From positions 1-64,000 of the forward strand of contig JADKHI010000001.1 of the NCBI GenBank assembly GCA_016721825.1: a stretch of DNA of 64,000 nt, given 5' to 3'. Under the pieces are notes generated by a model. It saw only the letters and a list, made by a program, of their open reading frames with translations, did no database searches and was not told the DNA's origin. The stretch is from Flavobacteriales bacterium. GTDB lineage: Bacteria; Bacteroidota; Bacteroidia; Flavobacteriales_F; PHOS-HE28. Positions within the stretch are counted from its first letter, which is position 1. Each line of letters starts with the position of its first letter. Below, in pieces: positions 36,830 to 44,545 of the stretch. The translations under genes and the position numbers were made by a program.

Positions 36830-38049
36830 AACTCAAGTGTAGTTTGCCCCGTTTGCTTCACCCTATTCGGGAATATCAAGGACAAGCTGACACCAGGTAT
36901 CGCATCGCCCACACGACTAGTCCACCTCTGGGATTCAACGAACTCGCCAGCTTCCGCTTGAGCGGCCACACCATCATAGCTTAGCAACAAGCCTCGTGAT
37001 CGAACGACAAGAAAGGCACGGAGCTTTCTTGTCGTTGCTAGAATTTCCGGAAGGCCTTGGCCGTAGTTTGGCGCACCGCTCTTGGGTTTCGAAGAAACAC
37101 CTGCCTGAAAGGCACGCTTGACCCTCATCGATTCGGACTCACCAGTTACGGCTTCCAATGTTCGCTGAATCCCAAGGCCATAGTCGGCAACGGTAATTGC
37201 TGTCAATTCGGCTCCCTTAAACCCTCCTTCCACCACCGCAAATGACTTTAGGTACTCACCCAACCGAGAGACGTGATTGGTGTACGATGCAACATCCGCC
37301 TGTTCCTCAAGATTTACGCGCTCGATCAGGATTCCCGAAAAGCCCATTTGGGAAATGGACGCATGTTCTATCAGGTTCCGAAACGCCTCATAAACGTAGC
37401 TGATCGCTGATCGTTGATGTAGGTTCCAGCTTCTTTCAAAACCCTCCTTATGATTGAAACGAAGTCGATACAACACGGTTGCAATCATCTGAGGGTCCGG
37501 AATCGTCTGACTCCCTCCAATTGCCAAGCAACCCGGGATTATCGGACCAGGCCAACGAGACGCAATCCAGGTCTTGTCTCCTTTGCGCAGAAAATCCCTT
37601 GGACGTAGTTCCTTGTGCATGAAGTCGGCCACCAATTCCTTCAAATCGCGGCCGGAAGTATCAACGACCTTATCGCACGTATAGATTACATTCAAACCGA
37701 ATAGCGAGTATAGAACCTGGCTGTTCCGGACATAGCCAAGAATACTCTCCTGCTGTTCAGAAGAGAAAGGGATGCGCACAGCTATCTCCACAGAATTCTC
37801 GCGCAGCGCTTGATAGGCCGCAATAGCCGTCCCCTCCGCCAACAGACTGAAGGACGATTCATGCGTTATGTGTAGCTCTATCACCTGCCCATCAGCGGCA
37901 GGCCAAGAAGCGATGTCAGATAGCGACGTGTTCGCATTGATGTCAATACGCACTGTGAGGCGGCATTTGGTGTTGTGAAAGTAGGGAACAGCCGAATAGA
38001 CACAGACTTCCTCCAGCACGAGCCCGTTCGTTTGTCTGGCGTTCGGCAA
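36826..38049 (-). CDS. GHKL (Hsp90/histidine-kinase-like) ATPase protein
   Basis: A 407-residue soluble protein, second gene of the operon. The C-terminal half carries Bergerat-fold signatures: N-box YEAFRNLIEHAS near residue 225, G1 box ITVADYGLGIQRTLE near 290, and a G2-type glycine motif NYGQGLPEILATTRKL near 335 followed by a strand FLVVRSRGLLLSYDG. No phospho-acceptor helix, receiver or membrane segment is seen, so a stand-alone ATPase and not a sensor kinase is indicated. The N-terminal ~180 residues are of unknown fold. Start codon is a TTG at 38049, 51 bp after the TIR-like gene stop; it overlaps the PRTase gene by four bases. Confidence 0.75.
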   Translation of the reverse strand: MPNARQTNGLVLEEVCVYSAVPYFHNTKCRLTVRIDINANTSLSDIASWPAADGQVIELHITHESSFSLLAEGTAIAAYQALRENSVEIAVRIPFSSEQQESILGYVRNSQVLYSLFGLNVIYTCDKVVDTSGRDLKELVADFMHKELRPRDFLRKGDKTWIASRWPGPIIPGCLAIGGSQTIPDPQMIATVLYRLRFNHKEGFERSWNLHQRSAISYVYEAFRNLIEHASISQMGFSGILIERVNLEEQADVASYTNHVSRLGEYLKSFAVVEGGFKGAELTAITVADYGLGIQRTLEAVTGESESMRVKRAFQAGVSSKPKSGAPNYGQGLPEILATTRKLRAFLVVRSRGLLLSYDGVAAQAEAGEFVESQRWTSRVGDAIPGVSLSLIFPNRVKQTGQTTLEL

Positions 38050-38099
38050 CGCAGAGTGTCTTCTCGCTCCAACACCGCCTGTCTTGCAAGACGTCCCAA

Positions 38100-39200
38100 C
38101 TAGTGACGGCCCGATTCGAACTGCCTACTTACAGCATCCGGAGTCATATGATGCGGAGAACAAAGAATGGGGCCAACCCCCTCTGGATACGCATGTGTCA
38201 TGCCAGCTACCCAATTCCCTACAGTGACCTGATTGCCAAAATTCAACGGCCAATTCTCAAACGAGGTGGCTACAGGTAAATGGTCATCAATGCTGAACCC
38301 TACGACATTCTTGCTTCTTGACCAGGAGACGGTGAACATGTGCCATCCATCCGTCAGCCTTCTGTTTATCCTCAGCTCTGTTTGAGGATGACTTTCTCCA
38401 TTACTGTAAAAGCGCCATTCTGGCGGCGCATTGGGTCCGGACTTATCCACACAACAAATGGCCCAGGCATTCGGATATCGACCGTAGGATTGATTCGCCC
38501 TTGGGTCAGTTGCATGGGCAACTAGGTACATCCAATGGGAACCAGTGTGTGACTTGACTCGTTGATGATTCACATTCGCCCAAACCGAGACAGTACCTTC
38601 CGGTAATTGAATCACGCTGGATGGTATCATGGTTCCAGAATCATATCTGGTGCCTTTTGAGGCTGACGTACCTTCTCCTGCACCGCGCGGCTGCTTCAAA
38701 CCGCTCAGCCATCGCCTGAACTCGTCCTTAGTTCGCTTCACCGGAACCTGAACCCGGTCGCCAAATCGTTCACTCCCATGAATGAGAATCCAACCACCTA
38801 AATCAGAGGGCACATGCACGTTGCCATACTTGACAACGGCAATGTTCGCTTTACTGAACTTGCTCAGAAAGAAACCCCATTCGAAGACTACATTGAGATT
38901 AGGGAGCAAGAGTCTCTTGCGCCTGTATGTAGTCCTCATATCAGGAGTAAGAACAACCAGTGCACCGTCGTAGTTGTCCTTTATCCTGTGCAGTTCGTCA
39001 ATGACGATCTCGCTCATCTGAAACTCAGTCCACCAAGGACGATATTCGATTGTACCACTGTCATGGCAATGCTTGATAAAGCACTCTGCCTGCCTCCTGC
39101 CCTCTTTCGAGGACACTACGAAAATCCGCTTGGGTCGAGCCGCTGCTGACACGTTTGTGATTTTGGTCCAAGATATTCTAGTGCGCGTTTCAACGGTCAT
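38100..39200 (-). CDS. TIR-like nucleotide-binding domain fused to LamG-like domain
   Basis: A 366-residue protein, first gene of the operon. Residues ~20-145 match the predicted nucleotide-binding TIR-like family (PF10137 type): KRIFVVSSKEGRRQAECFI, GTIEYRPWWTEFQMSEIVID, DGALVVLTPDMRTTYRR, PNLNVVFEWGFFLSKFSK. The acidic residue in VVFEWGFF sits where the family has its conserved E. Residues ~180-350 form a LamG/concanavalin-like beta sandwich (PEGTVSVWANVNHQ, DGWHMFTVSWSRS, FSIDDHLPVATS). Start is ATG 39200 (MTVETRTRISW); an upstream in-frame ATG at 39263 overlaps the divergent gene. Related TIR domains cleave NAD or sense nucleotide signals in immunity; here that is inference. Confidence 0.75.
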   Translation of the reverse strand: MTVETRTRISWTKITNVSAAARPKRIFVVSSKEGRRQAECFIKHCHDSGTIEYRPWWTEFQMSEIVIDELHRIKDNYDGALVVLTPDMRTTYRRKRLLLPNLNVVFEWGFFLSKFSKANIAVVKYGNVHVPSDLGGWILIHGSERFGDRVQVPVKRTKDEFRRWLSGLKQPRGAGEGTSASKGTRYDSGTMIPSSVIQLPEGTVSVWANVNHQRVKSHTGSHWMYLVAHATDPRANQSYGRYPNAWAICCVDKSGPNAPPEWRFYSNGESHPQTELRINRRLTDGWHMFTVSWSRSKNVVGFSIDDHLPVATSFENWPLNFGNQVTVGNWVAGMTHAYPEGVGPILCSPHHMTPDAVSRQFESGRH

Positions 39201-39252
39201 TGTGTCCCTCAATATCGGCACACTCTTCGCTTGGCACCCCAAAACCATTGCA

Positions 39253-39630
39253 ATGACCACCACTCAAGAGCTCGACTTGTTGCTCAGCACTATTGATAGC
39301 GAGAGTAGCAATGGCAGTCAACTCACGTGGTCGCAGATTGCCGCAGCCTATCCCGGTGAGCGAAAAGGTGACCTCCGTCGTATGCTCGATCACCTTGTGC
39401 TTCTTGGTTATGTGCACTACTGGCCTGTCGATCCGACCGTGGTTGGCAGAAAACACGACGAGCATTGGTATAGCAGCATTGAAGGTCGCCTAGTGCGTGA
39501 GCAAGGTGGGCTAGTCGCACTTAAGCGGCGGAAGATCCGAGCGAATGTTTGGGCTTGGGTGAAGCTCATAGCGGTCGTGTGTAATGGTGCGGCTCTCCTT
39601 TACCTGACTTGGCGCTCAATACAGAGCTGA
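39253..39630 (+). CDS. Small winged-helix-like protein with C-terminal membrane helix
   Basis: A 125-residue protein divergent from the TIR-like gene by 52 bp. The first ~75 residues look like a winged helix (LTWSQIAAAYPGERKGDLRR, MLDHLVLLGYVHYWP), and the C-terminus holds one hydrophobic segment (VWAWVKLIAVVCNGAALLYL) followed by a short tail. A longer in-frame start at 39073 exists but would overlap the TIR gene. It may be a membrane-tethered regulator or partner of the neighbouring operon; this rests only on location. AT-richer composition matches the island. Confidence 0.55.
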   Translation: MTTTQELDLLLSTIDSESSNGSQLTWSQIAAAYPGERKGDLRRMLDHLVLLGYVHYWPVDPTVVGRKHDEHWYSSIEGRLVREQGGLVALKRRKIRANVWAWVKLIAVVCNGAALLYLTWRSIQS

Positions 39631-39676
39631 TCAATGAAGCCCCACCGTTGAGCCAAGGACCTGAATCCACTGGCCT

Positions 39677-39742
39677 CCTGAGCCAAGAACCCAGAGCCGA
39701 TAGCCAGCCTAGCCTTGAGGGAACCCCTTGACCTGCCGGCCA
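39677..39742 (+). repeat. Repeat-module flank, copy 1
   Basis: Begins CCTGAGCCAAG (39677-39687) and ends CTTGACCTGCCGGCCA (39727-39742). A looser copy lies at 40117-40203. Each copy is followed by an array of 21-bp units. Confidence 0.6.
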
Positions 39743-39800
39743 GAGCTTCATAGCCTCCATCGCTGCGTAAAGGCCATCCCGAAACCAAGGTGGAGCCGAA

Positions 39801-40073
39801 AACATGATCATGATAGCGGCTGAAATAGGCATTGTAGCGTTTATGATGGGCATTGTAGGTCCTGTGATGGGCACTTCTTCGGCTACAATGCGCATTCTAG
39901 CGATCATGATGGACATTGTTGCGGCTATGATGCGCATTCCTTCGGCTACAATGCGCATTGTAGCGATCATGATGGGCATTGTCTCGGCTATGATGCGCGT
40001 TCCACCGGCTACAATGCGCATTGTAGCGATCATGTTAGGCATTGCACCAGCTACCATGATCATCTTCCCGGCA
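39801..40073 (+). repeat. Tandem array of 13 units of exactly 21 bp
   Basis: Thirteen consecutive 21-base units, each close to ATGATGCGCATTGTAGCGGCT; the pattern also has a 63-bp higher-order period (three units). Because 21 is a multiple of three, long open frames occur in several readings on both strands, and these translate to a repeated seven-residue pattern. No ribosome binding site or conserved protein was recognised, so coding is unproven. There are no spacers, so it is not a CRISPR array. Confidence 0.85.
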
Positions 40074-40116
40074 TTCCTGACGGTCACCGACATGCCTGGG
40101 ACCTAAAGCCGGGGCC

Positions 40117-40203
40117 CCTGAGCCAAGAGTCGAAGCCAGCCGCCCTCACCAGCCTAGATCCAAAACCGCCAGACCACGAGGGAGCCTCTTGGCCTGCCGG
40201 CCA
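40117..40203 (+). repeat. Repeat-module flank, copy 2
   Basis: Begins CCTGAGCCAAG (40117-40127) and ends CTTGGCCTGCCGGCCA (40188-40203), the same order as copy 1 with a longer, more diverged middle. Confidence 0.6.
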
Positions 40204-40419
40204 CGCCCAAACCCTGAGCCCAGCGAAGTCGGACGAACACCAGCCTAAAGTCGGCTTGATGCCTGGATCCATGAGCATGGGAGGGTTCGTATTGATCAGA
40301 TCTCCGACTTCCTGATGGTTCAACGGCCCGTCCTGATCGCACAATGCCTCGGCCGAATGAAGGATGCGCATCAGCTGGTGTGGTCGTGGTCCGACCTGAT
40401 CGGATCCCGCCAAAACCAC

Positions 40420-40776
40420 GTTGATCCTTGGCGGAACCATGCAGTGTTCTGGCAGAACCACATCTTGTTCCGGTAAGATCACGTTGATCGTTGACCCAAC
40501 CACGTTATGTTCCAGCGATCCCACGTTGATCACTGGCTCAACCACGTATGGTTGCGGCAAGATCACGTTGGCGCCCAGCTGATCCATGCATGATTCCGAC
40601 AATACCACATTCATTCGTGGTCCATCCACGTTCTCTTCCGGCAAAACCCTGTTGATCGCTGGCTCGATAACACACTGTTCCGGCAATACCACATTGATCC
40701 GTGGCTCGAGCATGTCGTGTTCCGCCAATACCAGGTTGTTCTCTGGCTCAGCCAGGTTGTGTTCCGGCAATTCCAC
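40420..40776 (+). repeat. Tandem array of 17 units of exactly 21 bp
   Basis: Seventeen 21-base units alternating between two types, one near GTTGATCGCTGGCTCAACCAC and one near GTTGTGTTCCGGCAATACCAC, so a 42-bp period is also visible. Its units differ from those of the array at 39801. The minus strand is open across it (frame 40084-40827), reading as heptads such as NVVLPEQ and CVIEPAI. A hairpin (GGCCCGC..GCGGGCC, about 40853-40872) follows. Confidence 0.85.
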
Positions 40777-40909
40777 GTTGCTGAGCAAGGGCCTTTGATG
40801 ATCCGCTGACGCAACCTTGCCCCCCACCCCTTCGTATACTACCTATCTATAGGCCCGCCCCACAGCGGGCCATTGGCTTTGGCAAGGGCCTTTTGGTCAG
40901 TAGGTCATA

Positions 40910-40928
40910 GGCCGCGGCACGCGGAGGG
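40910..40928 (+). repeat. Dispersed GC-rich repeat, copy 1
   Basis: The 19-base string GGCCGCGGCACGCGGAGGG recurs exactly at 41722-41740, and a partial copy (GCCGCGGCACG) is at 42377-42387. All lie in intergenic DNA, as REP-like elements do. Confidence 0.6.
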
Positions 40929-40963
40929 CCTCGTGGCGTTCAGGTCGGTGGGTTCCTGGGCAC

Positions 40964-41563
40964 TCAGCCGATCTTCAATTGGCGCAACATTTTTCCAAAC
41001 TCTCGCAGATAAGCCTCGAAGGCCGACAAGGTCATTTCCCGCACGGCACTTACTTTCAATGAGGTCGCAATACCCTGTCCATCGTATTCAAACCTCACAT
41101 GACCAAAGGCCTGTTGAACGCTCTTAATGTCCTGGTCAGTCCAACTGTCCAGGTGCCCATAGTCTGCTTTTGCGATCACCCTTAAACGCCCGTCCTCCAC
41201 TTCACAGATCATCTCAAACTGATCAAACCGCCCTACCGCGATTCGCTTGGACAAATACCACCTGCTATCTCTGCTATCCCATTCCTTGGTGAACCCCTGC
41301 CCCAGCCATTCCCTCATTGTCCTACTTTCAAAGAAGCTTTCAGTCCTCTTGTACTCGATCATGCCGTACAGGGCCTCCGATGAGGTCACCAATGCTGGAA
41401 GGATGATCATTGTCAGGAGCAGGCCAAAGACGATACCCGGTGCTGTAAAACCTTCGAGCCCGCTGCAAAAGATCCAGATCAAGAACCCAATTGTCAACGC
41501 GGCCGAAGTCATCATGAATGTCCACTTGAGCTTTGTCGCGTTCTGGTGGATGTACTCCTTCAT
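40964..41563 (-). CDS. Hypothetical protein with two membrane helices
   Basis: A 199-residue protein: two N-terminal hydrophobic segments (FMMTSAALTIGFLIWIFCSG and PGIVFGLLLTMIILPALVTS) and a soluble domain of about 130 residues rich in charged residues (YLSKRIAVGRFDQFEMICEV). No family recognised. Start at 41563 (MKEYIHQNATKLKW) is the only good ATG. It stands between copies of a dispersed repeat and shares no strand operon with neighbours. Confidence 0.65.
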   Translation of the reverse strand: MKEYIHQNATKLKWTFMMTSAALTIGFLIWIFCSGLEGFTAPGIVFGLLLTMIILPALVTSSEALYGMIEYKRTESFFESRTMREWLGQGFTKEWDSRDSRWYLSKRIAVGRFDQFEMICEVEDGRLRVIAKADYGHLDSWTDQDIKSVQQAFGHVRFEYDGQGIATSLKVSAVREMTLSAFEAYLREFGKMLRQLKIG

Positions 41564-41721
41564 CAGTCTGGCGCTCAGTAAAGCTCAAAACTAACAAGTG
41601 ACCCAATGGCGGCCAGACCTGAAAAGCCCAGACTCATGTCAGGAGTTCAAGGCATTCAGGCCGGTGGCTCCCTAGGCGGTGGGTTCAGCCCTCGGCGGTT
41701 GGTCAGGGGTTCAAAGTCATC

Positions 41722-41740
41722 GGCCGCGGCACGCGGAGGG
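41722..41740 (+). repeat. Dispersed GC-rich repeat, copy 2
   Basis: Exact 19-base match to 40910-40928, in the intergenic stretch between two minus-strand genes. Confidence 0.6.
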
Positions 41741-41838
41741 GCTCAGGGGTGCTCAGGCCATTCGCTCAGGCCAGTGCATGCGGGCGCAAGAGAAAGGGCG
41801 CACCGAAGCGCGCCCTTCATCTCAAACGGTAGGTTGGG

Positions 41839-42237
41839 CTAGTCCATTTCGCGCTCGGCCAGCAAGTTGCCCTGCGGATCGAACTGCTCTCCGCGCACCA
41901 GGCGCCCGTTCGCGTATTCCAGCTTGAAGCGGTAACCGTCCGACAGGCCGACGTACAGGCACTTGCCATCGCGCACGCCGTTCTTGAAGCGCACCTTGGC
42001 CACCACCTGACCCTGGGCATCGTAGCGTTTCCAGATCCCTTCGCGCTGGCTGTTCACGAAGGCGCCGCGCTCGTACACCTTGCCGTTGTCATAATAACGC
42101 ACAAAGGTCACCTTATCCGCCTCCGCGATCCGTACCTCCTGCACAGTGCCGTTGGGGTGGTAGGTGTGTTGCACGTTGGTTTGGGCCTTCACTCCCATGG
42201 CGGCGACAAGCACCACACAGCAGATCATCGTTCTCAT
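41839..42237 (-). CDS. Exported MORN-variant repeat protein (YwqK-like)
   Basis: A 132-residue protein with signal peptide (MRTMICCVVLVAAMGVKAQ); the start at 42237 is preferred over an upstream one at 42303. The body has YwqK/MORN-variant repeats: HTYHPNGTVQEVRI, VRYYDNGKVYERGAF, REGIWKRYDAQGQVVAKVRF, LEYANGRLVRGEQFDPQGNLL. Such repeats form beta hairpins of unknown role; some are antitoxin or immunity proteins. No toxin gene is next to it. Confidence 0.75.
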   Translation of the reverse strand: MRTMICCVVLVAAMGVKAQTNVQHTYHPNGTVQEVRIAEADKVTFVRYYDNGKVYERGAFVNSQREGIWKRYDAQGQVVAKVRFKNGVRDGKCLYVGLSDGYRFKLEYANGRLVRGEQFDPQGNLLAEREMD

Positions 42238-42523
42238 GGCCGTATCGTTTTGTATCACGAAGATAATAGGTAAAATCACTTTGAATTCACATTGGCTTAA
42301 CATTTAACATTCCGAAGAACTGGAAAGCTTCGCTGTCGTTAGGGGGCTGGCATCCGTGGCCTGGGGTGGTCAACCCGCCGCGGCACGTGCGATCGCTTCG
42401 GCTTAACAGCGTTCAGGCATTCGGTCAATGGGTCGACTGGTCATGCAGTCTTCGGCCCCGGGCGATCGGCATGCGGCCGTGTTGGCGTGACTCTTGAACT
42501 CCACGGACCCAAACACCGAACAG

Positions 42524-43075
42524 ATGAACACGAAGCAGCTTTCCTTTTTCGCCGCCCCCGCCCTGGCCTTTGCGCTATTGACCGGCTGTGGCAGCGACAG
42601 CACCAACACCGATGCGCACAACGACGGCACCACTTCCACAGGTACCACCCACGGTTCCAGTTCCACCACGAACGCCGATGGCACCGATGTGAACGCGACC
42701 GCCGACCGCGACCGCACCGACGTGGCCACCATGGAGAGCAGCGAGATCCGGATCAACGGCGCTGTGAGGGGCACACCTGTCTATGATGAGCGCTACGCGG
42801 CCAGCAAGGATATCCGCGGCTACCGTGCCTTGCTGATGGCAGAGCTCGAGGCCATCCGCGTCCGCCTGAACGACGGTACGCGCGCCGCCGACGTGACCAA
42901 ACAGGATCAGGACCGTGCAGCCGACCTGGCCCAAGGCCTGGAGCGCATGGACCGCTTGATCAAGGCCGTGGAAGAGTCCGATGACATGACCTGGACGTCG
43001 ATCCGCGAAAGCCAGCTGAAGGAAGCCGGTGAGGTCCGCGTATGGGCCACGGGCCACGGCTACAAGTTGAGCTGA
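42524..43075 (+). CDS. Putative lipoprotein
   Basis: A 183-residue lipoprotein: signal peptide with lipobox (FAAPALAFALLTGCG), then a long serine/threonine-rich low-complexity stretch (NTDAHNDGTTSTGTTHGSSS) and a helical C-terminal domain (YRALLMAELEAIRVRLND, GLERMDRLIKAVEES). No family recognised. The start at 42524 is chosen because it opens the signal peptide. A stem-loop terminator follows the stop. Confidence 0.7.
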   Translation: MNTKQLSFFAAPALAFALLTGCGSDSTNTDAHNDGTTSTGTTHGSSSTTNADGTDVNATADRDRTDVATMESSEIRINGAVRGTPVYDERYAASKDIRGYRALLMAELEAIRVRLNDGTRAADVTKQDQDRAADLAQGLERMDRLIKAVEESDDMTWTSIRESQLKEAGEVRVWATGHGYKLS

Positions 43076-43095
43076 GCACGACCCAACAACGCGAG

Positions 43096-43134
43096 AAGCG
43101 TGCATCCGGATAGCTTCTGGATGCACGCTTTTTT
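43096..43134 (+). terminator. Rho-independent terminator
   Basis: AAGCGTGCATCC, loop, GGATGCACGCTT, then a T run. It follows the lipoprotein gene by about 20 bp. Confidence 0.85.
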
Positions 43135-43258
43135 GTGGTGGAACATTCCCATAGGTTGCTTCAATGAGGGAAAACAATTCCCCAAGGCCGTCATCATCCG
43201 CCGTTTGCCATATGGCTAGAAGCCATCGGCGCGGCGCACGGCCAGGTTAGTTTTGAGC

Positions 43259-43903
43259 ATGGCTTATCGCGCATATCAAGGCCTGTTGTCGCTGTCGTTC
43301 GTGCTCTCGCTCGCGGCGTGCGGTGATAAGCCTTCCACCGAGCTTCCCACGGAGACGTTCGATGAGACCGCCGTGCGACCGGATAGTGTTCCGGCGCGCA
43401 TCGACTACACGCAACCAACAGCCCCCTTGCGCGCCAAGCTGGCCAAGGGCACCTGCACGGAATGGAAGCAACGTGGCGATTCGCTACACACCCTCTTCAC
43501 CGGAGTGACCGAACTCCTGGAACGTATGCGCAGCAGCATGGAGCACGGTCCGCTTGATGACCTGATCGTAGCGGACAGCGTGTACCGTGCCAATGGCGAC
43601 GGCGAACGCCTCTACAAAGACCTGCGCGGCTTCTATGCCTTGGCCTTGCGAAGCGCAGCGGACAAAGACGCCTTGAAGCGCACCGAGGGCATGGCCATGC
43701 AGGTCGTGACCTTCCCTTCTGCGGAAGCTTGGCGGCGCGCTTGCTTCGTGCGAGTGCCACGGGTAACGAGTTCCACCATCCTGTCCAAGATCGCTACGGA
43801 CGCCCTGTTGGTGGAGAGCATCTGCCTGCATTCCATCCTGAAGGAATGTGAGCGCAGCGTGGGCGGAAGCCCGTTCCCGGAAAGCGATAGCACGGGGGAA
43901 TAG
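43259..43903 (+). CDS. Putative lipoprotein
   Basis: A 214-residue lipoprotein: signal peptide with lipobox (LLSLSFVLSLAACGDK) and a soluble helical domain with cysteines (CTEWKQRGDSLHTLF). No family recognised. The ATG at 43259 is preferred over a TTG at 43253. Confidence 0.68.
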   Translation: MAYRAYQGLLSLSFVLSLAACGDKPSTELPTETFDETAVRPDSVPARIDYTQPTAPLRAKLAKGTCTEWKQRGDSLHTLFTGVTELLERMRSSMEHGPLDDLIVADSVYRANGDGERLYKDLRGFYALALRSAADKDALKRTEGMAMQVVTFPSAEAWRRACFVRVPRVTSSTILSKIATDALLVESICLHSILKECERSVGGSPFPESDSTGE

Positions 43904-43959
43904 GCAGGGGACACGGCTTTGGTGATGTGAGGGACAAAGCAGCCGGAGCGCGAGAGCCC

Positions 43960-44478
43960 TCAATGTCCCCACTCCTCACACCTTCGGCTCTGCTCCTCGA
44001 TGAAGCCCACGCACCGCTTCGCCTTGCGGCACTTCAGATCGTTGCGATCCTTCCGCACACGTGGTCGCCAGCCGAAAAGGTTCAACGTCCCGGGCACACC
44101 GCCTTGTATGGTGTAGCAGCGCTCCAGGATGTCATCTGTCCTGCCTTCGCGTGTGCGGAAGACCACACCCAAAGTCCAGGTGCCTGGCCACACGGCGGGC
44201 TTCACCACGCAGCGGTCCCAGTCGACACCCACCACACCGATCTGCGTGCGCAAGGAGGTGAACAGATCGCCGATGCGCGCTTCCGCACCACCCAAGGGAT
44301 GCGCGTAGCTCGGTGCGCGATGGTCCCGGCCTTCGCGCTCGATGAAGCGACGCATGCACCGGTCGATGCGGTGGGGATTGCCCCGGTGGATGACGCGAGC
44401 CAGGTGCGGGTCATTGTCCGCTGATGCGAGCAGGGGAAGCATGAAAAGGGCGAAGACGACGGGTAAGCACTTGAGCAT
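43960..44478 (-). CDS. Small secreted protein of unknown function
   Basis: A 172-residue protein with a signal peptide (MLKCLPVVFALFMLPLLASA). Residues after it contain regularly spaced cysteines and basic patches (HRIDRCMRRFIERE, DRNDLKCRKAKRC, SRRCEEWGH), suggesting disulfides. No family recognised. A longer frame reaches 44703 but overlaps the divergent gene's promoter. It is divergent from the next gene. Confidence 0.6.
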   Translation of the reverse strand: MLKCLPVVFALFMLPLLASADNDPHLARVIHRGNPHRIDRCMRRFIEREGRDHRAPSYAHPLGGAEARIGDLFTSLRTQIGVVGVDWDRCVVKPAVWPGTWTLGVVFRTREGRTDDILERCYTIQGGVPGTLNLFGWRPRVRKDRNDLKCRKAKRCVGFIEEQSRRCEEWGH

Positions 44479-44545
44479 GTCCTTGAGTACACGCCTGGCA
44501 GCGGAAGGTTCGAACGTTCTTGCGGGACAGGTGTACGGGTGGGTC

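Noticed and set aside
39801..40776. Possible CRISPR array in the 21-bp repeats
   Set aside because: Units run head to tail with no unique spacers, and no cas gene is near.
39566..40827. Long open frames over the repeat arrays as protein-coding genes
   Set aside because: Open frames are expected because 21 is divisible by three; frames are open on several readings and no start signal or family was recognised. Kept as repeats only.
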